43,410 bases of DNA from the NCBI GenBank assembly GCA_002786225.1, contig PEQN01000025.1, positions 1 to 43,410 on the forward strand, written 5' to 3'. Origin of the DNA: Leptospira sp. Its GTDB lineage: Bacteria; Spirochaetota; Leptospiria; Leptospirales; Leptospiraceae. Shown one piece after another: positions 11,039 to 20,281 of the stretch. A program made the position numbers and the translations under genes. Numbering within the stretch: position 1 is the stretch's first letter; the number at the start of each line of letters is the position of its first letter. The notes beneath the pieces were generated by a model. That model was given only the letters and a program-made list of their open reading frames with translations, searched no databases and had not been told where the DNA came from.

Positions 11039-11902
11039 ATGTTTATTCAATTACAAACAATAAGTATTATTCTATCCTTGGGGTTTTCGTTTGCGTATTG
11101 CAATCCTTTAGAGAAGAAATCTGAAAATAATAGTGACCTTCTTTTTTTGGCAATAGCATCATCTGCATCATCATCAACGACAAATACAGAATGTCCACCT
11201 AAGACACTACCTTCTGATGTAAATCTTGCAAATGAAATTGTATCTGCACCAGGAGCCAGCTCACGAGAATTTGGTGATCCGTCCAAGGCAATAAATGGAA
11301 TCTGTGGAAGTGGAGAATTTTCAGGAAGCTTGGATATATATGAGTTAGAAGCTACAGGAATAGGAGCAAGTCTTATTCTTAGTTGGAAGAATAAACGAGT
11401 GATGAACAGTTCAGGTGTGGACTTTATAATTTTTGAAAATGCATTTCGTAACCAAGGTGCTACAACTTATTTCGTTGAACCTATAGTGGTAGATGTCAGC
11501 GAAGATAATGTCAACTATTGTGGATTTACACCGAGTTTTGGTGGTGGTGGAACTGCTACTCAGAACAGGGAAGATTGGAGAAATTTTGCAGGCTTAACAC
11601 CTGTCCTTTACAATATGAACTCAAATCTTATTCCTGTTTCTAATTTATTTGATAACTCCATTAAACAAGCATCAGGTTCTACCTTTTTCATGGGAACCTC
11701 AGGTGGAGACGGATTCGACTTAGATAGCACAGATTTTGGTTCAGGTTGTACGGTTGGACAAAGGAATGCAATTCGAACAAATGGTTTTGTTTATATTCGA
11801 ATGAGATCTTCTCAATCACAAGGATTTGTAGCACCGCTAGGAGTCTTTCGCCAATCTTCTGATATTGATGGTGTGATTGCAAAATCTACAACAACTCGAT
11901 AA
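11039..11902 (+). CDS. LIC_13355-like surface lipoprotein of the B12 operon
   Basis: A 287-residue exported protein. The N-terminus is a hydrophobic signal (IISILSLGFSFAYC-like; C at about residue 21) with an unusual Tyr before the Cys, followed by a Ser-rich linker. The body carries phrases FGDPSKAINGICG, SGVDFIIFENAF, FVEPIVVDVSEDN and GGDGFDLDSTDFG. I recognise this as the family named after Leptospira LIC_13355, whose relatives also occur next to TonB receptors. It is the first gene behind the cobalamin riboswitch and is 2 bases from the receptor gene. A role in surface capture of B12 is inferred from position only. Ribosome site AAAGGGG lies 4 bases before the ATG. Confidence 0.65.
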   Translation: MFIQLQTISIILSLGFSFAYCNPLEKKSENNSDLLFLAIASSASSSTTNTECPPKTLPSDVNLANEIVSAPGASSREFGDPSKAINGICGSGEFSGSLDIYELEATGIGASLILSWKNKRVMNSSGVDFIIFENAFRNQGATTYFVEPIVVDVSEDNVNYCGFTPSFGGGGTATQNREDWRNFAGLTPVLYNMNSNLIPVSNLFDNSIKQASGSTFFMGTSGGDGFDLDSTDFGSGCTVGQRNAIRTNGFVYIRMRSSQSQGFVAPLGVFRQSSDIDGVIAKSTTTR

Positions 11903-11904
11903 CT

Positions 11905-13923
11905 ATGCCCTTAGTATACATAGGTCTTTTACTCTTTAGCTTTTCTATATATTCTCAGGAATCTAAAGAAATACAAGCTGATAAAATTGTAGTGATTGAA
12001 GGTAAAAAAAATCAAGAATCTCAGGCTAATCAAAAATTTATTTCTGGTTCGAATGTAGAAATCGATCTTGAATCATCTAAGAATCGTTATACTTCCCTTC
12101 CTGAAATCTTGGAGAGAGAAGCAGGTTTGAGAGTTAGATCGTTCGGTGGACTAGGTTCCTATTCCACTCTATCTATCCGTGGAACCAATCCAAATCAATC
12201 CAGATACTATGTAGATGGAATTCCCTTTACAAATGCTCAAAGTGGCGAGGTGAATCTTGCGGATCTACCTTTTGATAACTTAGAAGCTATTGAAGTCTAC
12301 AAATCAGGAGTGCCTTTTGGTTTAACTGGATCTTCCATAGGAGGAGCTTTAAATCTTAGGACTATGAAGCCACTAAAGAATTCTACCAGAGTCAATCTAG
12401 GAGGAGGTTCGTATAACACAGGCAAATTAAGTATTAGCCATTCCAATACCAACCAAGATAAAGATTTTGGATACACATTGTTCGCTCTCACTGAAAAATC
12501 AGATCAAAATTATTCCTTTTTGAATGACAAGGGAACTATTTTACTTAATACTCTGGATGATACAATAGATCGAAGAAAGAATGCGTGGTTTGAAAGAGCA
12601 CAAGGATCAGGATCTTTCTTTTGGGATTGGAAAGGAACAGAGATAAAGCTCTTTACAGATGTAAATCATAGAAGATTAGGAATTCCTGGTCCAGGTAATA
12701 ATCAAACAGAAAAAACACAAAGAAAATATACAAAATATACAGCAGGCTTAAGTACAAATACCAAGGAATTTTTATTTGAACAACTTCAATTAGAAACCCG
12801 AACATATTTTACTACTTTCGAAGATACCTTCTTCGATCCAAGATCTGAATTTAGCTCAGGCAGAACGAATGCTAATACAAATTCTGATACCAAAGGATTT
12901 CAATTATCTCCAACTATTTACTTGTTAGATTATTATCAAATACTTCGATTCTCAATGAATGCAGAAAAAGAAGATTTCAGAAGAGACAGACGGAATTCTA
13001 ATCATGTGAAATTAGAATCAGAGCCCATACGAAATAGAAGACATGGAAATTTTCAAGTAGAGGATGAAATACAACTTTTTCAAAAACGATTCTTCCTAAT
13101 TCCAAGTTTTTCATACGATGATTACCAAGATGTATTTGAAGATAACGGACGCTATACGAATAAGACAACTAAACTATTCAACCCTAGACTAGGTTTGCTT
13201 TGGAATATATACCAAATAAGTGATACTAAATTTGGTTTGAAAGGGAACGCAAATCGAGCATCTAGAGTAGCCTCATTTCTGGAGTTATTTGGTGAAAGAG
13301 GACAGATCCTTGGCAATAGCAATTTAAGACCAGAAATCTCACTGAATAAAGAAATTGGAATCTTTCTTCATACTCAATTTTATAAAATTTCTTCAAAGTC
13401 TGAACTTACTTGGTTTAGAAAAAATATTCAAGATATGATACTTTTTGTATCCAATTCTCAATTCAGTCTTAGAGCAGAGAATGTTGACAGAGCAATTATC
13501 AATGGATTCGAGTTTTCACAAATACTGGATTGGAAAGATTGGAAAGGAAAATTAAATTATACCTACTCTATAGCTAAAAATGATTCCGAGTCTCCTGCAC
13601 TTAGAGGCAAATATCTTCCCCTTAGACCTGTAAATGAAGTCTACAGCTCATTACAGTACAAATTGTACGACTTTGATATAGGAGCTGATTTTACTTATAT
13701 AGGAGCAGTTTTTCGTGATCGAACCAATGAATATGTGAATTTTCTTCCAGGAAGAGATTTATATGGTGCTTTTATTTCTTATAGCTTTAATAAGAAAGAA
13801 ACTGGCGAAGATTGGAAGCTAGGCTTAGATGTAAGAAATATCACAGACAAAAAATTTTCTGATTTAATTGGCTACCCACTCCCAGGTAGAATTTGGTATC
13901 TTAATTTGAGTATGAGGTTTTAA
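11905..13923 (+). CDS. btuB: TonB-dependent outer-membrane receptor, BtuB-like
   Basis: A 672-residue receptor. A signal peptide (residues 1-17, ending SIYSQ) precedes a plug domain: ILEREAGLRVRSFGGLGSYS, LSIRGTNPNQSRYYVDGIPF and IEVYKSGVPFGLTGSSIGGA. The rest is a beta-barrel ending in IWYLNLSMRF, with the terminal Phe expected for outer-membrane insertion. It would import its ligand with energy from TonB-ExbBD. Cobalamin as ligand is inferred from the riboswitch upstream. It lies between two lipoprotein genes with gaps of 2 bases each, so all three are surely co-transcribed. No TonB-ExbBD or BtuCDF genes are in the window. Confidence 0.85.
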   Translation: MPLVYIGLLLFSFSIYSQESKEIQADKIVVIEGKKNQESQANQKFISGSNVEIDLESSKNRYTSLPEILEREAGLRVRSFGGLGSYSTLSIRGTNPNQSRYYVDGIPFTNAQSGEVNLADLPFDNLEAIEVYKSGVPFGLTGSSIGGALNLRTMKPLKNSTRVNLGGGSYNTGKLSISHSNTNQDKDFGYTLFALTEKSDQNYSFLNDKGTILLNTLDDTIDRRKNAWFERAQGSGSFFWDWKGTEIKLFTDVNHRRLGIPGPGNNQTEKTQRKYTKYTAGLSTNTKEFLFEQLQLETRTYFTTFEDTFFDPRSEFSSGRTNANTNSDTKGFQLSPTIYLLDYYQILRFSMNAEKEDFRRDRRNSNHVKLESEPIRNRRHGNFQVEDEIQLFQKRFFLIPSFSYDDYQDVFEDNGRYTNKTTKLFNPRLGLLWNIYQISDTKFGLKGNANRASRVASFLELFGERGQILGNSNLRPEISLNKEIGIFLHTQFYKISSKSELTWFRKNIQDMILFVSNSQFSLRAENVDRAIINGFEFSQILDWKDWKGKLNYTYSIAKNDSESPALRGKYLPLRPVNEVYSSLQYKLYDFDIGADFTYIGAVFRDRTNEYVNFLPGRDLYGAFISYSFNKKETGEDWKLGLDVRNITDKKFSDLIGYPLPGRIWYLNLSMRF

Positions 13924-13925
13924 GC

Positions 13926-15113
13926 ATGAAAATTATTGAATGTTCTCTTAAAAAAAATCAATTAATAATTTTTGTTGGTATAATCATAGTTTTGACAAGA
14001 TGCAATGAAATCAAAAGACCTGGTCTTGAGACTTTACTTTTATTCCAAGGCTCTCCCAATAATATTGGTGTAGTGACGACAGACTTTGGAGGAGGCGGAA
14101 GATATAATGTTGTAGATCCTAATGCTGGCTATGCCTTGCCAGGATTAACCCCAATTCATTCAGATGCAGTAGCTCGCTTTTATAATGGAAAGGTATTTAT
14201 CGTCAATCGTTTGAACAAGGATACGATTCAAATTCTGAATCCTAACTTAGCAAATACAACTGAAACGGAATACTCCGTAGGACAAGGAACTAATCCCCAA
14301 GACATTTTACTGCACAATGAGAACAAAGCTTACGTAAGTAGGTTCAATAGCACTTCTTTGTTAGTCGTTCAACCATTTACAGGACAAGCTCTTGGACAGA
14401 TCGACTTATCAGGCTACGCCGAACCTACCTCAGCTGGAGGAATAATAGATGGTAAACCAGAAATGTCATGGATGACAAAATTAGGAGATAGAGTATTTAT
14501 CACCTTGCAAAGATTAGATCGTAATAATCCACTGGGTTTTCTTCCTCCATCTGGCAAATCATTCTTACTAGAAATCAATCCTTCTACTGACACAATAGTC
14601 AACACATTCGAATTCCAGTCGGCGAATCCTTTTTCTAAACCACAAATTCTTGACATTTTTGGTGAAGTGCATATACTATTTGCAACACCAAATCGCTTAG
14701 GTTTTATTTCTGAATTGGATGGTGGTATTGAAGCTTTCAATCCAAGAACGAATTCTTTTCGTACTGGCTTTCTGCTTGCAGAAACTACTGCGGGAGGTGA
14801 CATTCTAGGCTTTCAGATTAAGAATGCTGAATTGGGTTTTGCATCCGTCTTGGATAAAAATTTTAATAAAAAAATTATTTCCTTCAATCCTTCCTCAGGT
14901 CAGATCATTTCTATTTTATTGGAAGTCCCAAGCTCTCAAGGAACAAATTTTTCAGGAATTTTACTTACTCAAGATGGACTTCTAGCAGTTGGCATTTCAG
15001 ATTTCAGAAGTCCTGGTGTAATCATTTTTGATACAAATGGGTCCCTTCGACGATTAACACTAACAGCTATTCCTCTTTCGTTAACTCCAGTTGATTTGAT
15101 TGAATTGAAATAA
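13926..15113 (+). CDS. Beta-propeller lipoprotein, BtuG-like B12 surface binder (predicted)
   Basis: A 395-residue lipoprotein: the signal ends in VLTRC (Cys at about residue 26), acceptable as a spirochaetal lipobox. The mature part shows repeated blade-like units of the YncE type, for example VARFYNGKVFIVNRLNKDT, NPQDILLHNENKAYVSRFNS and ISELDGGIEAFNPRTNSF, consistent with a seven-bladed propeller. It is the third gene of the B12-riboswitch operon, 2 bases after the TonB receptor. In Bacteroides, the propeller lipoprotein BtuG captures B12 above BtuB; the analogy here rests on fold type and position, not on demonstrated homology. Confidence 0.6.
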   Translation: MKIIECSLKKNQLIIFVGIIIVLTRCNEIKRPGLETLLLFQGSPNNIGVVTTDFGGGGRYNVVDPNAGYALPGLTPIHSDAVARFYNGKVFIVNRLNKDTIQILNPNLANTTETEYSVGQGTNPQDILLHNENKAYVSRFNSTSLLVVQPFTGQALGQIDLSGYAEPTSAGGIIDGKPEMSWMTKLGDRVFITLQRLDRNNPLGFLPPSGKSFLLEINPSTDTIVNTFEFQSANPFSKPQILDIFGEVHILFATPNRLGFISELDGGIEAFNPRTNSFRTGFLLAETTAGGDILGFQIKNAELGFASVLDKNFNKKIISFNPSSGQIISILLEVPSSQGTNFSGILLTQDGLLAVGISDFRSPGVIIFDTNGSLRRLTLTAIPLSLTPVDLIELK

Positions 15114-15275
15114 TAAATTTTCGCTTACTCAGTATCCCAAAATCATTCAATCTGAGGTTGACAAAAAGGTAAATTTAGATAGGAGCTGAATTTTAATTTT
15201 AGGTTGTGCCTTAAGACCATATAGTCTATTAACTTCTGATTGAAAAAATTCTGTAACTTATAAAAATAGGATACT

Positions 15276-16922
15276 ATGCTCGCACTTCATAAAAAACAAA
15301 ATGCAAATCCTCAGAAAGTTCTTCTCGTTGTCTTAGACGGTGTTGGTTCGGCTCCAACAAGTCTTGAGCAAGGCAATGCCATCCAAGGTGCCAATCTACC
15401 AAATTTAAATCGACTCTGGAATCAATATCCTACAGTTCGTTTGCAAGCACATGGTAAGGCTGTTGGGATGCCATCTGATGAGGATATGGGGAATTCAGAA
15501 GTTGGACACAATGTACTAGGATGTGGAAGAATCTACGACCAAGGAGCGAAATTGGTGAGTAATTCTATAGATTCAGGTGAGATTTACAGAGCAGAATGCT
15601 GGGTTAATTTAGTTCAGAATGTTATTAAGAACCAGTCTACTTTTCATTTCCTAGGATTACTCTCAGATGGAAATGTACATGCACATATAAATCATCTTTT
15701 AAATATGATGGATAGAGCAGTTAATGATGGAGTAAAGAAAATTCGCATTCATATCTTGTTAGATGGAAGAGATGTTCCAGAAAAATCTGCCCTTGAATAT
15801 GTAATCACACTAGAAGAAAAGATCACCAAACTAAAATCAAATGGAATAGATGTGGCTATTGCGAGCGGCGGTGGACGAATGACCATAACTATGGATAGAT
15901 ATGAAGCAGATTGGTCCATGGTTGAGCGTGGTTGGAAGATTCATGTATTGGGTGAGGGCAGAATGTTTGCATCTGCTCAACTTGCTATTGAAACATTTCG
16001 TACAGAAGATCCAACAGTCATAGACCAATACCTTCCTAGCTTTGTAATAGGGAAAGATGGCAGACCTATAGGAAGTATGGAAGATAAGGATTCTGTTGTC
16101 TTCTTTAACTTTCGGGGAGATCGTGCCATTGAAATTTCAAGAGCATTTACAGAAAAAGATTTTACTATCTTTGATAGAATCCGTTACCCTCAAGTTGAAT
16201 TTGCAGGTATGATGCAATATGATGGAGATTTATTTATTCCGCCAAGATATCTTGTTACACCTCCAGCTATTGAAAGAACTATGGGAGAATACCTTGCTAA
16301 GGAAAAGATAGGGCAATATGCAATTTCTGAAACCCAAAAATATGGTCATGTTACTTACTTCTGGAATGGTAACAAAAGCGGATTCTTTGATAAAGACTAT
16401 GAAACCTATGTTGAGATTAAATCTGATGTAATCCCTTTCGATCAGGCACCAGCTATGAAAGCTGTAGAAATTACAGATACTTTAATCAAAGCTATTCGAG
16501 AAGACAAGCATCAATTCTATAGAGTCAATTATGCAAATGGTGATATGGTCGGACATACAGGTAATCTCAAAGCCACCATTTCCAGTCTAGAAACTCTTGA
16601 TAGAGAAGTGGGACGATTGATTGAAGTCTGCAATGAGAAAAATATTATTCTCTTAATAACAGCAGACCATGGGAATGCGGACGAAATGTACCAATTAGAT
16701 AAGAGAGGACAGGCAATTGTCAAAGATGGCATTCCTACACCTAAGACTAGTCATACCCTAAATCCTGTTAATTTTGTAATCTATGATAAGAACCAAAACT
16801 TCAAGTTAAGGAATCCAAATCAAGATGAAAATTTCGGTCTTGCTAATATTGCAGCTACCGTTTTAGATTTGTTAGGCTATGAGACTCCTCTTGATTACCA
16901 TCCGTCTTTGCTGAAGGTCTGA
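15276..16922 (+). CDS. gpmI: 2,3-bisphosphoglycerate-independent phosphoglycerate mutase
   Basis: A 548-residue alkaline-phosphatase-superfamily enzyme. The metal-binding start VVLDGVG (D21) and the phosphorylated Ser in [13 protein letters not shown] (S74) are present, as are [12 protein letters not shown], the [16 protein letters not shown] segment and the C-terminal metal site [11 protein letters not shown]. It interconverts 3- and 2-phosphoglycerate in glycolysis and gluconeogenesis. The start ATG follows TAGGATACT. The 162-base gap upstream has TTGACA at 15158-15163 but no good -10. It converges on murB with 24 bases between stops. Confidence 0.95.
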   Translation: MLALHKKQNANPQKVLLVVLDGVGSAPTSLEQGNAIQGANLPNLNRLWNQYPTVRLQAHGKAVGMPSDEDMGNSEVGHNVLGCGRIYDQGAKLVSNSIDSGEIYRAECWVNLVQNVIKNQSTFHFLGLLSDGNVHAHINHLLNMMDRAVNDGVKKIRIHILLDGRDVPEKSALEYVITLEEKITKLKSNGIDVAIASGGGRMTITMDRYEADWSMVERGWKIHVLGEGRMFASAQLAIETFRTEDPTVIDQYLPSFVIGKDGRPIGSMEDKDSVVFFNFRGDRAIEISRAFTEKDFTIFDRIRYPQVEFAGMMQYDGDLFIPPRYLVTPPAIERTMGEYLAKEKIGQYAISETQKYGHVTYFWNGNKSGFFDKDYETYVEIKSDVIPFDQAPAMKAVEITDTLIKAIREDKHQFYRVNYANGDMVGHTGNLKATISSLETLDREVGRLIEVCNEKNIILLITADHGNADEMYQLDKRGQAIVKDGIPTPKTSHTLNPVNFVIYDKNQNFKLRNPNQDENFGLANIAATVLDLLGYETPLDYHPSLLKV

Positions 16923-16946
16923 GAGATATAGATTTTTCTTGTGCTA

Positions 16947-17894
16947 CTAAGGAATACTTCCAAAGTATTCTACTTCTCGGTTGAGAAGAATACCTGTTTC
17001 CTTGTGTACCTTTTCTTGGACCAAGGATGCTAGATAGTGGACATCAAGTGCAGTTGCGGAACCAAGATTCACAATGAAATTACAATGCTCTGGGGAAATT
17101 TGCGCTCCACCTTTGATTGTACCCCTGAGTCCGACTCTATCAATCAATTCCCATGCCTTGATAGGTCTTCCATGTTCATCATTAAGCCTGGGATTTTTGA
17201 ACATAGAACCAGCACTTTTTTTATTTTCTGGTTGGGATGAATTTCTTTTATCTCTCTTGTCTTTAAGAGATTCTTCAATCTCTTCCAAGTTCCCTTCGTC
17301 TAACTTCATTTCGACTCTTAGTATGATACTATCTTTCTTTTGCAAAAACTCAGTAAATCTATAGCCGTATTCTATCTCAGATGGCTTCTTACTATGAATT
17401 TCTCCATTTCGAATGAATTCGATTTTACTTGTAAAATCAAGAAGCTCGCCTCCATAGCAGCCTGCATTTTGCATGACGGCACCACCTGTCCAACCTGGAA
17501 TGGTGCTTAAGAATTCCACCCCCTTATAGCCTTTTTGGGAGATTTGTCGAAACGTAGGAGTAGTGTTAGTTGCTGCTCCAATTCGGAAGATTCCAGGTTC
17601 CATCATCTCATAGGATTTGTAAGAACCACCTAAACGAAGAACAACAAAATCATCAGGATGGTCTGAAATTAAAAGATTAGAGCCACCCCCTAAAATTTTG
17701 AAAGGAAGATCCAATTTTTGCAAGATAAGGAGGCAGGAATAGATTTGTTCATCTTCTCCAGGTTCTACAACCAAGGGCGCTATACCTCCAATTTTGAAAG
17801 AGGATAGACTTGCTAGGCTCAAATTCTCTCGAAAAGGAACCTTGGAGGCTTGGAGATTTTGTATGGCTTCTTGAATTTGGATTTCTTTCAACAC
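16947..17894 (-). CDS. murB: UDP-N-acetylenolpyruvoylglucosamine reductase
   Basis: A 315-residue flavoenzyme. FAD-binding motifs ILGGGSNLL (68-76) and [20 protein letters not shown] (131-150) are clear. The proton-donating Ser lies in SAGSMFKNP (S230) and the C-terminal Glu in REVEYFG (E307). It reduces UDP-GlcNAc-enolpyruvate to UDP-MurNAc in peptidoglycan synthesis. It stands alone here, divergent from the serine-hydrolase gene, with 45 bases between starts. A small hairpin (GAATACTT/AAGTATTC, 16952-16970) sits in its last codons. Confidence 0.95.
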   Translation of the reverse strand: MLKEIQIQEAIQNLQASKVPFRENLSLASLSSFKIGGIAPLVVEPGEDEQIYSCLLILQKLDLPFKILGGGSNLLISDHPDDFVVLRLGGSYKSYEMMEPGIFRIGAATNTTPTFRQISQKGYKGVEFLSTIPGWTGGAVMQNAGCYGGELLDFTSKIEFIRNGEIHSKKPSEIEYGYRFTEFLQKKDSIILRVEMKLDEGNLEEIEESLKDKRDKRNSSQPENKKSAGSMFKNPRLNDEHGRPIKAWELIDRVGLRGTIKGGAQISPEHCNFIVNLGSATALDVHYLASLVQEKVHKETGILLNREVEYFGSIP

Positions 17895-17939
17895 GTTATT
17901 TCAGAGAATGAACTATTATAGGATTTGACAAGAAAAGAA

Positions 17940-19859
17940 ATGAGAATCTTTGCATTTGCGATAGGCATTATTTGTTTGGTTCAAAGCTGTGCGCCTAGTG
18001 AGCCTAGCTACTCAAATCCTTTTAAAAAGAATTTAAGCAAACTCCTACGCCAGAACGATTTCCAAGGTGGATATATTCTGATCAAAAATGGATCCCCTGT
18101 TCTGGAAGAGAGGCGCAATTTCAATCGCAGAATTTCAGGTGGAAATTTGAAACACCTTTTTCTAACTGTAGGCGCACTTCGCTTGGCAGACCAAGGTAAG
18201 ATCAATATTGACAAACCTGTCAGAGACTACCTTCCCCAATTTCCCCTTCATTCTATTTCAATAAAATCTTTGATGAACCATACATCTTGTTTGGGCAGTG
18301 ATTTAGGTTATGGTGAATATTGGATCTGGTCGAATGAAAATCTTCATTGGTTAGAAGTTTTAATAGCAACTCTGAGTGGGAAAACTTTAAATCAATTTTT
18401 CCAAGATGAATTTTTTGAACCCTTGGACATGGAAAATTCATTTTTCACTAAGAGCAATGAATTAAAACTCACAATAGATGATCTTTTAATATGGGATGAA
18501 GCATGGGACAGTGGGAATATTTTATCATCAGGGCTAAGGTCTCTAATAAGCCAACCTACTGTCTTGAAAGATTCTTATGCTGAAAATAAATTCAACTACG
18601 GACTTGGGGTTTATGCTGATGGCAATACCTTCTGGCAATCCTCATCTCAAAAGAACTTTTCGTACATCTACTTCAAGATTCCAAATGAAAAAATCACAAT
18701 CCTTTTGATCTCCAAACTGTATAAGACCAAAGGCGAATTGATGAATTGGAAATCATTAATTACAGAATCTATTTATGAAAATCGCAAAATCACATTCCAA
18801 AAAAAATACAATCCTAAAAAATACATAGGTATCCAAGAATCTTTGAAACAAAATAATGTTCCTGCCGTGGGGATTGCCTTGGTTAGAGATTTTAAAGTTG
18901 TGTGGGCAGAGAATTACGGAATAAAGGAATTAGAGTCTAACAAGCCCGTTGATGCGAACACTTTGTTTCGTGCAGGCTCATTGACAAAACCAATTACTGC
19001 TTTAACCTATCTTAGATTTGCAGAACAAAACTCACTCAATGGAAATGAAAGATTAAATTCATATGCCAAAGATGCAAAAATTGATCTCAGCTCATGGGAA
19101 TCTAAACATAACCTAACAGCAAATCGAATTTTGAGTCATATGTCTGGACTTACAGAAAGAGAAAATTGGAGTACGATTGAAAATCAAAAGGCTGATCGAC
19201 TTTCTGAATTGAACTCTGGCAAGGGACCTGAGCTTTATAGCTACTACTCTCCTGGTAAAAAATCCAGATACTCAGGTGGTGCCTATGCAATTTTGCAAGA
19301 ATACATGACCAAAAAATCAGGTGCAAAATTTCCTAGACTTGTTGATAAATTTGTATTCCAAGCCTTGGGTATGAAAAATTCAACCTTTGTCCAAGATCCG
19401 AGTTTAAAGCTTAGTAACCGTGCACTTGGTCATGATAGAGAGGGTAAGCTTGTTCCAGTTAGGTTCTATTCTTACCCAGAACTTGCTGCTGGAGGAATGT
19501 GGACAACTCCTCGCGATCTAGCAAGCTTCTTTATTGCACTGCAAAAATCCATATCAGGACACACAGATGCTCTCATAACACAGGCTATCGCCAAGGAGAT
19601 GATGACACCCCTAGTTCCTGCTGCAAATTTATCCATTCATTCATGGATAGGCAAGGGATTATTCCTGAATCCTACCGGGAAGGATTGGTATTTTTACCAT
19701 GGGGGACATAGCCTGGGTCATAAATCAATCGCTATCTTTCATAAATCCAAGGGATACGGCGTTGTCATCATGACAAATTCTGAGAATGGCTCTGCATTGA
19801 TCTGGTCTATTCTAAGAGCAATGAGTTTGTCCCAATCTTGGGATAAATTTATAAATTAA
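17940..19859 (+). CDS. Tandem beta-lactamase-family serine hydrolase lipoprotein with a degenerate first domain
   Basis: A lipoprotein (signal MRIFAFAIGIICLVQSC) made of two class-C-beta-lactamase/DD-peptidase-like domains. The second domain (from about residue 285) has a complete active site: SLTK (S347-K350), YSGG (Y444) and HGGH near the C-terminus. In the first domain the aligned SxxK position reads NLKH (phrase GGNLKHLFL before ALRLADQGKI), so Ser and Lys are lost and it is probably a pseudo-enzyme. A TTG start at 17925 would add five residues, but AGGA is only one base ahead of it; the ATG at 17940 gives a clean signal peptide. The substrate may be peptidoglycan peptide, lipid or ester; it cannot be decided. 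Confidence 0.8.
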   Translation: MRIFAFAIGIICLVQSCAPSEPSYSNPFKKNLSKLLRQNDFQGGYILIKNGSPVLEERRNFNRRISGGNLKHLFLTVGALRLADQGKINIDKPVRDYLPQFPLHSISIKSLMNHTSCLGSDLGYGEYWIWSNENLHWLEVLIATLSGKTLNQFFQDEFFEPLDMENSFFTKSNELKLTIDDLLIWDEAWDSGNILSSGLRSLISQPTVLKDSYAENKFNYGLGVYADGNTFWQSSSQKNFSYIYFKIPNEKITILLISKLYKTKGELMNWKSLITESIYENRKITFQKKYNPKKYIGIQESLKQNNVPAVGIALVRDFKVVWAENYGIKELESNKPVDANTLFRAGSLTKPITALTYLRFAEQNSLNGNERLNSYAKDAKIDLSSWESKHNLTANRILSHMSGLTERENWSTIENQKADRLSELNSGKGPELYSYYSPGKKSRYSGGAYAILQEYMTKKSGAKFPRLVDKFVFQALGMKNSTFVQDPSLKLSNRALGHDREGKLVPVRFYSYPELAAGGMWTTPRDLASFFIALQKSISGHTDALITQAIAKEMMTPLVPAANLSIHSWIGKGLFLNPTGKDWYFYHGGHSLGHKSIAIFHKSKGYGVVIMTNSENGSALIWSILRAMSLSQSWDKFIN

Positions 19860-19870
19860 AAAAAAATTGT

Positions 19871-19882
19871 TGTAATACGAAT
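19871..19882 (+). promoter_or_regulatory. 12-base motif shared with the SpoIIE upstream region
   Basis: TGTAATACGAAT ends 29 bases before the start of the first STAS gene. The same 12 bases occur on the minus strand at 22756-22745, upstream of the SpoIIE phosphatase gene. A common promoter element or regulator site is inferred. Confidence 0.35.
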
Positions 19883-19911
19883 CATAATATATTAATTCTA
19901 GAATTACGTAA

Positions 19912-20241
19912 ATGGATTACACGGAAGAATCAGAAAATGGTAACTTGCTGCTACATCTAGAAGGGAATCTAGATATGTTAAACGCAGGAATTCTCAAAGA
20001 GAGAATGCTCGAAGCAGTCAAGACCAATTATACCTATATCATACTTGACCTATCCAATGTAGGGTTTGTAGATTCGTCGGGTTTTGGATTGTTAATCCTG
20101 ATCAATGAGAAATTGAAGAATCTGGGAAAGAATAAACTAAGGATTGCTAACGTTTCTAGAAGTGTACAACAAGTTTTTCGTATCTCCAAGATCTCAGAAG
20201 TAGTCGATGTATTTCCCACTGTTGAAGAAGCCCTCCATTAA
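19912..20241 (+). CDS. STAS-domain anti-sigma factor antagonist
   Basis: A 109-residue single STAS domain of the SpoIIAA/RsbV type. The switch loop reads LDLSNVGFVDSSGFGLLILI, with the DSSG serine normally phosphorylated by a partner kinase and dephosphorylated by a PP2C-type phosphatase. It converges on the SpoIIE-type phosphatase gene (40 bases between stops), its probable partner. No HATPase_c anti-sigma kinase is encoded in the window. The upstream region has no clear ribosome site but carries a motif shared with the phosphatase gene. Confidence 0.9.
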   Translation: MDYTEESENGNLLLHLEGNLDMLNAGILKERMLEAVKTNYTYIILDLSNVGFVDSSGFGLLILINEKLKNLGKNKLRIANVSRSVQQVFRISKISEVVDVFPTVEEALH

Positions 20242-20281
20242 ATAAATCATTTCGATTCAATAGAAAAGCCTTCACATAAAA

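Noticed and set aside
10858..11050. Minus-strand frames inside the riboswitch
   Set aside because: They are by-products of the structured RNA and have no coding signals.
15158..15185. TTGACA upstream of gpmI as a promoter
   Set aside because: The -35 is perfect, but at 16-18 bases only TAGGAG or worse is found; too weak for a feature.
16952..16970. Hairpin GAATACTT/AAGTATTC as terminator of gpmI and murB
   Set aside because: It lies inside the last murB codons and has no T run on either side; kept only as a note.
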